Part shown: positions 44,294 to 53,445 of the stretch, in pieces
Layout: each line of letters starts with the position of its first letter
How positions within the stretch are numbered: the stretch's first letter is position 1
NCBI RefSeq assembly: GCF_009687885.1
Contig: NZ_BLAF01000044.1
Coordinates: 34,437-98,436 of the forward strand
Direction of reading: 5' to 3'
DNA length: 64,000 nt
From: Acrocarpospora pleiomorpha
Lineage (GTDB): Bacteria; Actinomycetota; Actinomycetes; Streptosporangiales; Streptosporangiaceae
Translations under genes and position numbers: made by a program
Notes under the pieces: model-generated
The model's database searches: none
What the model saw: the letters and a program-made list of their open reading frames with translations, nothing else
What the model was told of the DNA's origin: nothing

Positions 44294-46147
44294 ATGCGCG
44301 TCCTGTCCCAACCGCGTGAGCTGCTCGCGGCCCGGTGGCTCATCGCCCGGCAGGTGCCGCGCGGCGGCGTCGGTCTGGTGGCGCTGCTGGCTCTGGTCAA
44401 TCTGGTGCTCGGCGCGCTGCCCGTGGTGTTCGTGGTGGCCACCAGCGTGGTGCTGGGCCGGGTGCCGGCGGCCGTACGGGATGGGCTGGACTCGGCCGCG
44501 TGGGACTCGCTGGTCGCCGTGTTCGTGGTGGCCGCGGCGGCGTTCGTGGGGCAGCAGGTCGTCGCGCCGCTGCAGTCCACGCTGGGCGAGCTGCTGGCCC
44601 GCCGGATCGACGGGCAGATCTACGACGAGCTGATGGGCGCCGCGCTGCGCAGCGAGGGCATCGCGCCGCTGGAGGACCAGGAGTCGGTGGACGCGCTGCG
44701 GACCGCCGCCCGCGAGCTGGAGTTCGGGGTGCAGAGCCCCGGGCAGGCCTGCGCCGGGCTGCTCGCGCTGCTGGCCCGCTACACCCAGCTGACCGGCTAC
44801 GCGGTCGCGGTCGGCGTCATGTTCTCCTGGCTGGCCGCCGCGGGCCTCGCCGTCGCCGTCCTGCTGTTCCGGTACGGCCAGCGCGGCGGCCTCCGCAAGT
44901 ACGTCAAGGTCCGCTTCGCCCTGGGCCCGGCGGAACGTAAGGGAGACTACTTCCGCGACCTGGCCATCCAGCCCGCGGCGGGCAAGGAGATCCGCGTCTT
45001 CGGCCTGGCCGGCTGGCTGCGGGACCGCCTGCGGGAGTCCTACCTGGCCTGGCTGAAACCCATGTGGGCGGAACGCCGCCGCGTCTACCTGTGGCCGTTC
45101 GTCGGGTTCGCGCTGTGGACGCTCGCCGTGATGGCGGCCGTGTTCGGCGCGGCGGGAGCGGCGGGAACCCTCACCCTGACCCAGTTCATCCTGGTGATGC
45201 AGGCCTGCCTGGGCGCGCTCCGGCTGTCGGAGTACTACCCGGAGGCCGACCTCCAGACGGCGGTCGGCATGGAGGCGTACGAGCGGGTCCTGCGCTTCAC
45301 CCGCAGGATCGAGACGCCGCCGGCACCGGCGTCGAAAACGTGGCCGCCGTCCCGCATCCCGGATCCGGTCTGGACGATTCAGTTCGACGACGTCACCTTC
45401 CGCTATCCGGGCCAGAGCCGCCCCATTTTCGAGAACCTCAACCTGACCTTCCCGATCGGCCGCTGCACCGCGATCGTCGGCCTCAACGGCGCGGGCAAGA
45501 CCACCCTGGTCAAACTCCTGGCCCGCCTGTACGAGCCGACCTCAGGCACCATCCGCGCCGACGGCGTGGACATCGCCAGCTACCCGATCGAGGTGTGGCG
45601 CGCCAAACTGGGCGTGATCTTCCAGGACTACGCCAAGTACGAGGCCCCCGCCGCCGACAACATCGCCTTCGGCGCGGTGGCCGCCATGGACGACCGTTCC
45701 GGCATCCGGGCGGCGGCCGAGGCGGTCGGCCTCACCGAGACCCTGGACGCGCTCCCCCTCGGCCTGGACACCCCGCTGGCCCGCCACCTGACCGGCGGCA
45801 CCGACCTGTCCGGCGGCCAGTGGCAGCGGGTCGCGCTGGCCCGGGCGCTGTTCGCGCTGCGCCACGGCTCCCCCATCGTGGTCCTGGACGAACCCACGGC
45901 CAGCCTCGACGTGCGCGCCGAAGCCCAGTTCTTCGACACCTTCGCCGACCTCACCCAGGGCGCGACCACGCTGCTCATCTCGCACCGCTTCTCCACCGTC
46001 CGTCAGGCCGACCTGATCGTCGTCCTGGAACACGGCCGGATCGTCGAGCAGGGCACCCACGAGCACCTGCTGGCGCGCGAGGGCCGCTACGCCACCCTGT
46101 TCCGGCTGCAGGCCGACCGGTTCACCGGGAGCGAGGTCCCGGCATGA
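44294..46147 (+). CDS. ABC exporter half-transporter 1 (TMD-NBD)
   Basis: A 617-residue exporter with about six N-terminal helices and a C-terminal ATPase: Walker A GLNGAGKTTLVKLLARLY, signature LSGGQWQRVALARALF, Walker B IVVLDEPTASLD, H-loop LISHRFSTVRQAD. GGAGGT lies five bases before the ATG. It is followed, with ATGA overlap, by a second half-transporter, so the pair likely forms a heterodimer for product efflux and self-resistance. It is divergent from the ECF sigma gene across a 149-bp gap. Confidence 0.92.
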   Translation: MRVLSQPRELLAARWLIARQVPRGGVGLVALLALVNLVLGALPVVFVVATSVVLGRVPAAVRDGLDSAAWDSLVAVFVVAAAAFVGQQVVAPLQSTLGELLARRIDGQIYDELMGAALRSEGIAPLEDQESVDALRTAARELEFGVQSPGQACAGLLALLARYTQLTGYAVAVGVMFSWLAAAGLAVAVLLFRYGQRGGLRKYVKVRFALGPAERKGDYFRDLAIQPAAGKEIRVFGLAGWLRDRLRESYLAWLKPMWAERRRVYLWPFVGFALWTLAVMAAVFGAAGAAGTLTLTQFILVMQACLGALRLSEYYPEADLQTAVGMEAYERVLRFTRRIETPPAPASKTWPPSRIPDPVWTIQFDDVTFRYPGQSRPIFENLNLTFPIGRCTAIVGLNGAGKTTLVKLLARLYEPTSGTIRADGVDIASYPIEVWRAKLGVIFQDYAKYEAPAADNIAFGAVAAMDDRSGIRAAAEAVGLTETLDALPLGLDTPLARHLTGGTDLSGGQWQRVALARALFALRHGSPIVVLDEPTASLDVRAEAQFFDTFADLTQGATTLLISHRFSTVRQADLIVVLEHGRIVEQGTHEHLLAREGRYATLFRLQADRFTGSEVPA

Positions 46148-47928
46148 GAGACCTGCGGATCGGCGCGGTGCGGATGATCACGACGGCCTGGCGGATGGAC
46201 CGCCGCAAGACGGTCGTCTCGGTGATCCTGATGGTGTCCGGCGCGGTGGCCGCCCCCGCCCTCGCCGCCGCCCTGGCCTGGATGACCAGCGCGGTCATCG
46301 CGGGCGACACCGCCGCCGCGGCCTGGGCCGGGGTGAGCGTGGCCGCTCTCGCCGTCGCCGCCCTCACCTTCGGGCACTTCGCCCATCTGGCCTACTTCGA
46401 GCTCTCCGAGCTGGCCGAGCTCGACTTCGCCGAGCAGCTCATCACGCTCTCCAACGGCTCGGCGGGGATCGAGCACCACGAGCGGCCCGAGCACGCCGAC
46501 ACCCTCACCGTGCTGCAGCGGGAGGCCCGCCAGTTCCGGGTCGGCCTGGAGGCCCTGCTCAACAGCGCCGGCCTGCTGCTGGCCGTCGCGCTCACCGCCG
46601 TGCTGCTGGCCAAGGTCAACCCGTGGCTGCTGCTGCTCCCGCTGGCCGCCTTCCCGCCGCTGCTGGCGGGCCGGATCGCCGAGCGGATCAGCGACCGGGC
46701 CAGGACCGGCACCGCCGAACCCACCCGGGTCGCGCTCAACCTGTTCCACCTGACCACCTCGGCCAGGCTCGCGGGCGAGCTGCGGGTGTTCCGGCTGGGT
46801 GGCGAGCTGCGCGGGCGGCACCGCGCGCTGTGGGCGACCGCCACGCGCGGCCTGGTCCGCGCGCAGCTGGCCGCGACCTGGGTGCGCGCGGCCGGGCAGA
46901 TCATCTTCGCGCTGGCGTACGTCGGCGCGGTCCTCCTGGTGGTCCGGGACGCGATCACCGGGCGGCGGGGCGTCGGCGACGTGGTGCTCGTCATCGCGCT
47001 CGCCGCGCAGGTGAACCAGCAGGTCACCACCGCCGTCACGCTGCTGCAGGACCTGCAGCGCATGGCCGCCGCGTACCGCAGGCTGGCCGGGCTCACCGAG
47101 GTCGTCACCGCGACCGGACCGAGCCGGCCCGATCAGTCGCCGCCCGACCGGCTGCGCGACGGGATCACCCTGCGGGACGTGTCGTTCACCTACCCCGGCA
47201 CCGGGACCCCGGTGCTGGGTGAGGTGAACCTTAAGCTCCCCGCAGGGAGCACGGTCGCCATCGTCGGCGAGAACGGCGCGGGCAAGACCACCCTGGTCAA
47301 GCTGCTGTGCGGGTTCTACCAGCCGACCCGCGGCCAGGTCCTGGCCGACGGCGTCGACCTGAGCCGGGTCCCGATGCCCGCCTGGCGGGAACGGGTCGCG
47401 GCCGGATTCCAGGACTTCATCCGGTACGAGTTCCCCGCCGGGGAGACCGTCGGCGTGGGCGACCTGCCCCGGGCCGGCGACGAGGCCGCGATCCTGGCGG
47501 CGCTCTCCCGCGCCCAGGCCGATGACGTGCTGGAGCAGCTGGACGACGGGCTGCGCACGCAGCTGGGCAAGACCTACGCCGACGGCGCAGAACTGTCCGG
47601 CGGCCAGTGGCAGAAGCTCGCGCTCGGCCGGGCGCTGATGCGGTCCGCGCCGTTGCTGCTGGTGCTCGACGAACCCACCTCGGCGCTGGACCCGCAGGCC
47701 GAGCACGCCCTGTTCGAGCAGTACGCCGAGCAGGCCAGGCGGGTCAGCGCGGCCACCGGCGCGATCACCCTGTTCGTGTCGCACCGTTTCTCCACCGTCC
47801 GGATGGCCGACCTGATCATCGTCGTGCGGGACGGGCGGGTCGTCGAATCCGGGTCCCATGCCGACCTGGCCGCCTCCGGCGGTCTTTACTCCGAACTGTT
47901 CGCCCTGCAAGCGAGGGCGTACAGCTGA
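46144..47928 (+). CDS. ABC exporter half-transporter 2 (TMD-NBD)
   Basis: A 594-residue partner of the upstream exporter. ATG 46144 overlaps the previous stop. About six helices are followed by Walker A GENGAGKTTLVKLLCGFY, signature LSGGQWQKLALGRALM, Walker B LLLVLDEPTSALD and H-loop LFVSHRFSTVRMAD. Both NBDs keep a catalytic glutamate after Walker B (DEPT), so both ATP sites may be active. The operon ends at a strong hairpin (47964). Confidence 0.92.
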   Translation: MRDLRIGAVRMITTAWRMDRRKTVVSVILMVSGAVAAPALAAALAWMTSAVIAGDTAAAAWAGVSVAALAVAALTFGHFAHLAYFELSELAELDFAEQLITLSNGSAGIEHHERPEHADTLTVLQREARQFRVGLEALLNSAGLLLAVALTAVLLAKVNPWLLLLPLAAFPPLLAGRIAERISDRARTGTAEPTRVALNLFHLTTSARLAGELRVFRLGGELRGRHRALWATATRGLVRAQLAATWVRAAGQIIFALAYVGAVLLVVRDAITGRRGVGDVVLVIALAAQVNQQVTTAVTLLQDLQRMAAAYRRLAGLTEVVTATGPSRPDQSPPDRLRDGITLRDVSFTYPGTGTPVLGEVNLKLPAGSTVAIVGENGAGKTTLVKLLCGFYQPTRGQVLADGVDLSRVPMPAWRERVAAGFQDFIRYEFPAGETVGVGDLPRAGDEAAILAALSRAQADDVLEQLDDGLRTQLGKTYADGAELSGGQWQKLALGRALMRSAPLLLVLDEPTSALDPQAEHALFEQYAEQARRVSAATGAITLFVSHRFSTVRMADLIIVVRDGRVVESGSHADLAASGGLYSELFALQARAYS

Positions 47929-47963
47929 AGCCCTATAAGCCATGCCTGGAAATCCCCGAACGG

Positions 47964-48013
47964 CGAGAGTCCAGACCCACAGCGGCGGGTCTGGACTCTC
48001 GTCGTTTCGTTCT
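47964..48013. terminator. 15-bp stem terminator between convergent operons
   Basis: CGAGAGTCCAGACCC (47964-47978) and GGGTCTGGACTCTCG (47987-48001) are exact complements with the loop ACAGCGGC, followed on the + strand by TCGTTTCGTTCTT. It closes the ABC exporter operon and lies at the end of the opposing monooxygenase gene. Confidence 0.88.
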
Positions 48014-49197
48014 TACAGGTAGGCGCTGTCCGGCTCGAGGCCGCAGAGCACCCGGCCGTACAGCTCCATGTTGGTGTTCGGGTGGTTCAGCGCGTGCAGG
48101 TTGATCGCTTCCATGTCCCGGACGATCCGCTGGATCGGGACCGTCTCGAAGATCGAGGAACCGCCGCTCGCCGTGTTGTAGATGCCGATGGCGTCGTGGG
48201 CCAGCTGGCAGACCCGGCCCATCGCGACCCGGGCCAGCGCCCGCTCGGTCACCGACCAGGTCTCGCCGCCGGCGCACTTGGCGTCGACCAGGTCGGCCAG
48301 CCGGTAGGCGTGGAACTCGGCCTCGTCGATCTTCATCGCGGCCTCGGCCACTTGGTGGTGGGTAAGCGGAGCCTCCCGCTGGTCGCCATAGCCGGAGTAG
48401 GTGATGCCCCGGCCGGGCAGCCGCTCGAAGAACGCCTCCCTGGCGTTCATCATCAGCCCGGCCACCTTGCCGATCGTGGACGCGGACGCGGCCGGGATCA
48501 TCGGGCACCGGTAGATCGGCCGGTCCTTGTTGAGCTTGGACGCGTACTGCTGCGCCATCAGCGGCGCGATGGCGATCACCCGGTCCTGCGGGATGAACAG
48601 GTTGTCGGCCACCATCGACACGCTGCCGGTGGCGCGCAGCCCGGCCACGTGCCAGTCGTCCACGACCTGGATGTCCTTGATCGGCACCAGTGCCATGATC
48701 GGCTCGCCGCCGCCGTCCGGGGTGGTCAGCACCGCGGACAACATCTTCCACTGGCTGTGCGCGGCGCCGCTGTTGAACCCCCACCGGCCGTTGACCAGGA
48801 TGCCGCCGTCCACGGCGGTGGCCATCCCGGTCGGGGCGAGGGTGCCGCAGACCAGGACGTCGGGGTCGCTGCCCCAGACCTCGTCCTGGACCGGGTCGGG
48901 GAACAGGCCGACGATCCAGGAGGTGATCCACCAGAGCGCGACGGTGAACCCGACCGCGCCGTCGCCCCGGCCGAGCTGGATGCCGACGTCGACCAGGCTG
49001 CGGGTGTCGGACTCGAAGCCGCCGTAGCGGACCGGGACCCGCATCTTCAGGATGCCGGTCTCGATCAGCGCGCTGACCACGTCGTCGTCCATCCGCCGCA
49101 GGTGCTCGGCGCCGGGGGCGCGGTCCCTGATCAGCGGGACCAGGTCGGTGGCCCGGCGGAGCATCTCCGCGCGCTGGGGTATCTCCGTTGTGTGCAC
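48013..49197 (-). CDS. acyl-CoA-dehydrogenase-fold flavin monooxygenase 2 (class D)
   Basis: A 394-residue protein beginning at a GTG (MHTTEIPQRAEML) with GGGAG upstream. Landmarks are shared with the 40568-41743 protein in the same order: LKMRVPVRYGGFESDTRSLVDVGIQLGRGDGA, WWITSWIVGLFPDPVQDEV, GTLAPTGMA, RWGFNSGAAHSQW, TASGGSSIF, HALNHPNTNMELYGRVLCG. This indicates gene duplication within the cluster. It likely hydroxylates a polyketide or aryl intermediate with FADH2 from the reductase gene at 56957. It is last in the run with the P450, SgcJ-like, GMC and small-subunit genes. Confidence 0.88.
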   Translation of the reverse strand: MHTTEIPQRAEMLRRATDLVPLIRDRAPGAEHLRRMDDDVVSALIETGILKMRVPVRYGGFESDTRSLVDVGIQLGRGDGAVGFTVALWWITSWIVGLFPDPVQDEVWGSDPDVLVCGTLAPTGMATAVDGGILVNGRWGFNSGAAHSQWKMLSAVLTTPDGGGEPIMALVPIKDIQVVDDWHVAGLRATGSVSMVADNLFIPQDRVIAIAPLMAQQYASKLNKDRPIYRCPMIPAASASTIGKVAGLMMNAREAFFERLPGRGITYSGYGDQREAPLTHHQVAEAAMKIDEAEFHAYRLADLVDAKCAGGETWSVTERALARVAMGRVCQLAHDAIGIYNTASGGSSIFETVPIQRIVRDMEAINLHALNHPNTNMELYGRVLCGLEPDSAYL

Positions 49198-49223
49198 CTT
49201 GAACTCCCTAGACGATGGACTCT

Positions 49224-50468
49224 CTAGACGGTAGCGGGCACGCGGCTGAGGCGGACCGGCAGCGAGCGGTGGCCGTTCATGATGAACGTGGGCAGCGGCT
49301 GGAGCTCGTCCGGCCGGACCGCCAGGGTCAGGTCGGGGAACCGCTCGAACAGGCGGGTCAGGCCGATGGTGGCCAGCAGCCGGGCCAGCGAGGCGCCCAG
49401 GCAGTAGTGCACGCCGTACCCGAACGAGAGGTGTTCCTTGTTCTCCCTGGTCAGGTCGAAGACCTCGGCGGTGTCGCCGTGGATCGCCGGGTCCCGGCCG
49501 GCCCCGCTGTAGTTGATCAGGATCGGGTCGCCCTTGGGGATGGTGACGCCGCCCTCCAGTTCGATGTCCTCCACCGCGTACCGCAGCGGCAGGTGGCCGA
49601 GCGGGGACTCCACCCGCAGGACCTCGTCGATCAGGTCGGCCCAGGTGACCTTGCCGGAGTCCAGCAGCTCCTTCTGCTCGGGGTGGGTGAGCAGGAGGGT
49701 GACCGCGTTGTCCATGAAGTTGATCGTGGTCTCCGAGCCCGCGCCCAGGATGGCGAAGATGGTGTCGGCCAGCTCGCCGTCGTTGAGGCGGGAGCCGTCC
49801 TCCTCCTGGGCGGCGATCAGGTCGCTGGTCATGTCCTCGCCGGGCGTCGCCCGCTTGGACGCGATCAGGTCCTCCATCGCCATCCGCCAGCCCATCAGCG
49901 TGGCCTGCGCCTCCTCCGGCGTGACGGTGGTGTTCACCATCATGTCGATGACCTCGTTGGCCTTGCGGCGGGCCTCCTCCGGCAGGCCGATCAGGTCCGC
50001 CACCAGCCGGGCCGGCAGCGGGTAGGCGAACCGTTCCCGCAGGTCCACGACCTCGCCGGGGGCGGCGGCGGCCAGCCCGTCGAGCAGCTCGCCGACCAGC
50101 TCCTCGATCCTCGGCCGGATGGCCTCGGACCGGCGCGGGGTGAACGCCCTGGAGACCAGCTTGCGCAGGCGCTGGTGGTTCTTGCCGTACGCGGTGACCA
50201 TGTTGTCCATCGCCACCCAGCTGATCAGCTCCCAGTCCTGGGGGACCTGCCCGGTGTAGAACGCCGGCCAGTGGTTGCGGGCGCTCTTGGTCACCCGCGG
50301 GTCGGCCAGCAGCTTCTTGGCCACGGCGTAGCTGTTGACGTCCCACACCACCACGCCGCCGGGCAGCTCGACCTGGGTCGCCGGGCCCTGCGCCCGCAGC
50401 CGCGCGGCCTCCCCGTGGAAGTCACGGCCGGTCGGGTCGAGGGCGACGGGGCACTTGTTCTCCTGCAT
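49224..50468 (-). CDS. cytochrome P450 (bacterial class I)
   Basis: A 414-residue P450 starting MQENKCPVALDPTGRDFHGEAARLR. Oxygen-binding I-helix AILGAGSETTINFM, K-helix EVLRVESP (ExxR) and heme loop FGYGVHYCLGASLAR are all intact. The length is standard. It needs external ferredoxin and reductase; none is in the window. The start is supported by GGAG upstream. The longer open frame upstream runs through the SgcJ-like gene and is not real. Confidence 0.93.
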   Translation of the reverse strand: MQENKCPVALDPTGRDFHGEAARLRAQGPATQVELPGGVVVWDVNSYAVAKKLLADPRVTKSARNHWPAFYTGQVPQDWELISWVAMDNMVTAYGKNHQRLRKLVSRAFTPRRSEAIRPRIEELVGELLDGLAAAAPGEVVDLRERFAYPLPARLVADLIGLPEEARRKANEVIDMMVNTTVTPEEAQATLMGWRMAMEDLIASKRATPGEDMTSDLIAAQEEDGSRLNDGELADTIFAILGAGSETTINFMDNAVTLLLTHPEQKELLDSGKVTWADLIDEVLRVESPLGHLPLRYAVEDIELEGGVTIPKGDPILINYSGAGRDPAIHGDTAEVFDLTRENKEHLSFGYGVHYCLGASLARLLATIGLTRLFERFPDLTLAVRPDELQPLPTFIMNGHRSLPVRLSRVPATV

Positions 50469-50488
50469 CGTGATCTCCAGGACTCTGC

Positions 50489-50881
50489 TCAGGCCGCGGT
50501 GGGGGTGTTCTGGTAGGCGGCGATCAGCCAGCCCTCGTCTTTCCTGGTCAGCACCCAGGTCGCCCGGATCTCCCGCTCGGGGGTGACCTTCTCGTCGCCC
50601 GGGTGCAGCACGCCGCCCTGGGTGACGATCACGGCGACGTCGTCGCTGAGGTAGCGCAGGCTGAGCGGGTCGCCGTGCACCCGGGTCCCCTTGAACGGGC
50701 CGGCGTAGGCGGCGGTCATGAAGTCGCGGATCTCCGCGCGGCTCTTCAGGTAGACGCCGGGGAGTATCAGGCTGGCGTCCTCGGTGCAGGCGGCCGCGAA
50801 GGCGTCGCCGTCGTTCTTGGCCCACGCGGCGACGATCTTGCCGGGGGCCTGTTCCGCGCCACGGGATGGGGCAGTGGTCAT
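50489..50881 (-). CDS. SgcJ/EcaC-family NTF2-like protein
   Basis: A 130-residue single-domain NTF2/SnoaL-like protein (APGKIVAAWAKNDGDAFAAACTEDASLILPGVYLKSRAEIRDFMTAAYAGPFKGTRV; ATWVLTRKDEGWLIAAYQNTP). SgcJ of C-1027 and the related neocarzinostatin protein are the namesakes of this family and are thought to act on enediyne core formation or modification, without a settled reaction. ATG 50881 is used (GAAAGG upstream) instead of the 14-codon-longer frame. Confidence 0.88.
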   Translation of the reverse strand: MTTAPSRGAEQAPGKIVAAWAKNDGDAFAAACTEDASLILPGVYLKSRAEIRDFMTAAYAGPFKGTRVHGDPLSLRYLSDDVAVIVTQGGVLHPGDEKVTPEREIRATWVLTRKDEGWLIAAYQNTPTAA

Positions 50882-50972
50882 TGTCGTGCCTTTCGGTGGG
50901 GTTGTCTCTTTTGACGTTGCCATCCGTGACCGGGGGTCGCATCTCTGTGAGTGCTGGCCCCCGGTCTTTTGC

Positions 50973-52628
50973 TCAGTCCCGGACGAGTAGCGGAAGTACC
51001 GCGTTGCGCGCCGAGGTGGAGCCGTCCGGAGCGGGGGCGCCGTAACTCACCTTCACGCCGCGGGCCCGGGCCGCCGCCACGATGCCGGGCATGGCCCGCT
51101 CGGCCAGGGCGGCGATGGTGAGCGCGGGGTTGACGGTCAGCGCGCCGGGCACCGCCGATCCGTCGGTGACGAAGATTCCCGGATGGCCGCGCAGCTCGTG
51201 GCGGTCGTCCAGGGCCGAGGTGGCCGGGTCGTCGCCGATCCGGCAGGACGCCAGCGGATGCACGGTGTACGCGCCGACCACGTCGTTGGTCCACGGCATC
51301 ACCCGGGACAGGCCGTCCCGCTCCATGATGTCCTTCACGTCGGCGTCCGCCAGCGCCCAGCCCCGCAGGGTGTTCGGGGTCGGGTCGTACCGGATCGGGC
51401 CGCGCCCGAGCATCTGCTGGGAAATCCGCATCGCGTTCCCGGTGGCGGGAGGCGGGCCGAAGACGCCCTCGTTGTCGTCTTCGGTCATCGCGAAGATGGT
51501 CAGCCAGGACTGCCAGCGCCGGACGATCTCCTTCTTCTCGGCCCCGAACCAGCTCGGCCCGGTCGCGTCCGGGACCTGCGCCAGGATGGTGCCGAACCCG
51601 GGCGGGAAGTAGAGCTGCTCCAGCGAGTACCGGGTGTACTCGGGCCGCGCGCCGTCAAGACGGTCCCAGCTGGCCACGCACGGGCCCTTCCCGACCTGGG
51701 ACGCCGCGTACGGCACGCCGTCCGCCTTGGCCAGGCCGAGCAGGTCGCGCACCCGATCCTCGTCGAGTATCGCGGTGTTCAGCCGCTCCCCGTTGCCGGA
51801 GAAGTACCGCCCGACCGCGTGCGGCATCTTCCCGAGGTCCGGCTCGGACCGCTGCAGGATCACCGGCGTGGCCCCGGCCCCGGCCGCCAGCACGACGATC
51901 TTGGCGTCGATGCTGCCGCTCCCGGCGGTGATCCGGTAGTCGGAGTCGTCGATGATGTTGTAGTGCACCCGGTAGCCGCCGTCGGCGTTGCGGGTCAGCT
52001 TCTGCACCTCGTGCATCGGCCGGATCTGGGCGCCGTGCGCGAGCGCGGCGGGCAGGTAGTTGAAGAGCAGCGACCGTTTGGCGTCGAACCTGCAGCCCGC
52101 CATCATCCAGTTGCAGTTGGTGCACTTGCTCGCGTCGATGGCCACCGGCACCGGGTTGGCGGTGCGCCCGGCGTGCGCGCAGGCCGCGGCGAACAGGCCG
52201 CCGGAGTAGGTGACGTCGTTCCAGTCCTGGCGGGTGACCGGGAGGGATTCGGTGACGCGGTCGTACCAGGGGTCGAGGGTGTCCCTGGTCACCGAGGCCG
52301 GCCACATCCGGCGGCCGATCGAGCCCTGCCGGTCGAAGACGAACCGGGGAGCGCGCGGCATCGCGGCGAAGTAGACCACGCTGCCGCCGCCGACGCAGTT
52401 GCCGCCGAGCAGGCTCATGCCGTCGCCGACCACGAAGTCGAAGATCCGGGTGTAGGAGGAGCCGAGCTTGAAGTCGTGGTCGAAGTCCTCGCCCTCCAGC
52501 CAGGGCCCGCGTTCCAGGACCAGGACGCTCGCCCCGCCCGCCGCCAGGTGGTAGGCGGCGATCGCGCCGCCGAACCCGCTCCCGACGATGAGCACGTCGA
52601 CGCGTTCCGTTCCGTTGCTGTTGGTCAT
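50973..52628 (-). CDS. GMC-family FAD oxidoreductase
   Basis: A 551-residue flavoprotein. The FAD site is VLIVGSGFGGAIAAYHLAAGG; GGNCVGGGSVVYFAAMPRAP is typical of the GMC/cholesterol-oxidase group; DASKCTNCNWMMAGCRFDAKRSLL holds a Cys cluster; AYTVHPLASCRIG supplies the catalytic His, and HPGIFVTDGSAVPGALTVNPALTIAALAER the C-terminal FAD contact. It likely oxidises an alcohol. It starts at an ATG overlapping the stop of the small upstream gene, which suggests a two-subunit dehydrogenase. ATG 52628 has GGGAG before it. Confidence 0.9.
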   Translation of the reverse strand: MTNSNGTERVDVLIVGSGFGGAIAAYHLAAGGASVLVLERGPWLEGEDFDHDFKLGSSYTRIFDFVVGDGMSLLGGNCVGGGSVVYFAAMPRAPRFVFDRQGSIGRRMWPASVTRDTLDPWYDRVTESLPVTRQDWNDVTYSGGLFAAACAHAGRTANPVPVAIDASKCTNCNWMMAGCRFDAKRSLLFNYLPAALAHGAQIRPMHEVQKLTRNADGGYRVHYNIIDDSDYRITAGSGSIDAKIVVLAAGAGATPVILQRSEPDLGKMPHAVGRYFSGNGERLNTAILDEDRVRDLLGLAKADGVPYAASQVGKGPCVASWDRLDGARPEYTRYSLEQLYFPPGFGTILAQVPDATGPSWFGAEKKEIVRRWQSWLTIFAMTEDDNEGVFGPPPATGNAMRISQQMLGRGPIRYDPTPNTLRGWALADADVKDIMERDGLSRVMPWTNDVVGAYTVHPLASCRIGDDPATSALDDRHELRGHPGIFVTDGSAVPGALTVNPALTIAALAERAMPGIVAAARARGVKVSYGAPAPDGSTSARNAVLPLLVRD

Positions 52629-53188
52629 GCGGGGCTCCCGGATGAGGTCGTGCCCGGATGGAGATGGGCCAGCTCGCGGCCGTAGGAGTAGTCCGGGAAC
52701 CGCCACAGCCCGTCGGCGTCCGGCTGGGAGAAGCCCATCGCGGCCAGGCCTGGGTGACCGGCCGCCATCGCGTCGACGGTGTGCAGGTGAGCCCCGGTGT
52801 CGAAGGCCATGTTGCTGAACAGGGCGACCAGGATCCAGATCTCGCGTTCCGGGTGGGTCGGCGAGGTCAGATGCTGGATCAGCGCGGTCCGGTCGGCGAA
52901 GGACAGGCCGACCAGCGGCAGCTCCGGGTCGGGGGTCAGGCCGTGCTCGGCGGCGTAAGCCCGGGCGTGCTCGTTGATCAGGTCCGCGAACGCGCCGAGG
53001 TCGCTGCCGATGCCGGTGGCCGGGTCGGCCAGGAGTTCGAGCGCGCCGGCCGCGACCGCGCCGCCGCCTGAGGAGGCGCCGGCCACCGCGATGTCGTCCG
53101 GAAACCGCTTCTCACCGGGAACGATCGTGTCGGCGAACGCCTCTAACGTCATGTTTTGTCGGGTTTGAGGGGGTAAGTCGGATCGCAT
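52625..53188 (-). CDS. small partner protein of the GMC oxidoreductase (DUF5987-like)
   Basis: A 187-residue protein with a segment (QTRQNMTLEAFADTIVPGEKRFPDDIAVAGA) resembling gluconate-2-dehydrogenase subunit 3-type or DUF5987 partners of GMC flavoproteins. Start ATG 53188 has GGGAG eight bases upstream; ATG 53152 lacks a Shine-Dalgarno. An ATGA overlap links it to the GMC gene. Such partners help fold or export the flavoprotein; I see no clear twin-arginine signal here. It heads a minus-strand run divergent from the StrR-like gene. Confidence 0.7.
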   Translation of the reverse strand: MRSDLPPQTRQNMTLEAFADTIVPGEKRFPDDIAVAGASSGGGAVAAGALELLADPATGIGSDLGAFADLINEHARAYAAEHGLTPDPELPLVGLSFADRTALIQHLTSPTHPEREIWILVALFSNMAFDTGAHLHTVDAMAAGHPGLAAMGFSQPDADGLWRFPDYSYGRELAHLHPGTTSSGSPA

Positions 53189-53445
53189 AAGGATTACTCC
53201 CGTTTGTACCGTGGAGTCGGCATGTGGACGCGCGCGATCGAACTCCCACATCGTCGTTTCAGCACCGATTGCGGTGCATCTTCCGAAATGCCGTCCTCGC
53301 CGAGCGTTCAGACCTCGGCGGCTCCCGGGGTTCCAGTGCGCGCGAGCCCGGGGTATTTTGCAAAGATCAGCCCCCCGTGGGGAGGGGCCGGGGACCCGTC
53401 CTACTCGGAACCGTCACGTGTGCCGCGTGCCGGTGGAGGTGGCCG
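53189..53445. promoter_or_regulatory. divergent promoter region, GMC operon and StrR-like gene
   Basis: A 257-bp gap between divergent starts without a coding frame of its own. The StrR-like gene has GGAGGTGG at 53434-53441. It must hold promoters for at least the five-gene run 53188-48013. StrR proteins bind inverted repeats in such regions, but I cannot point to a convincing one. Confidence 0.5.
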
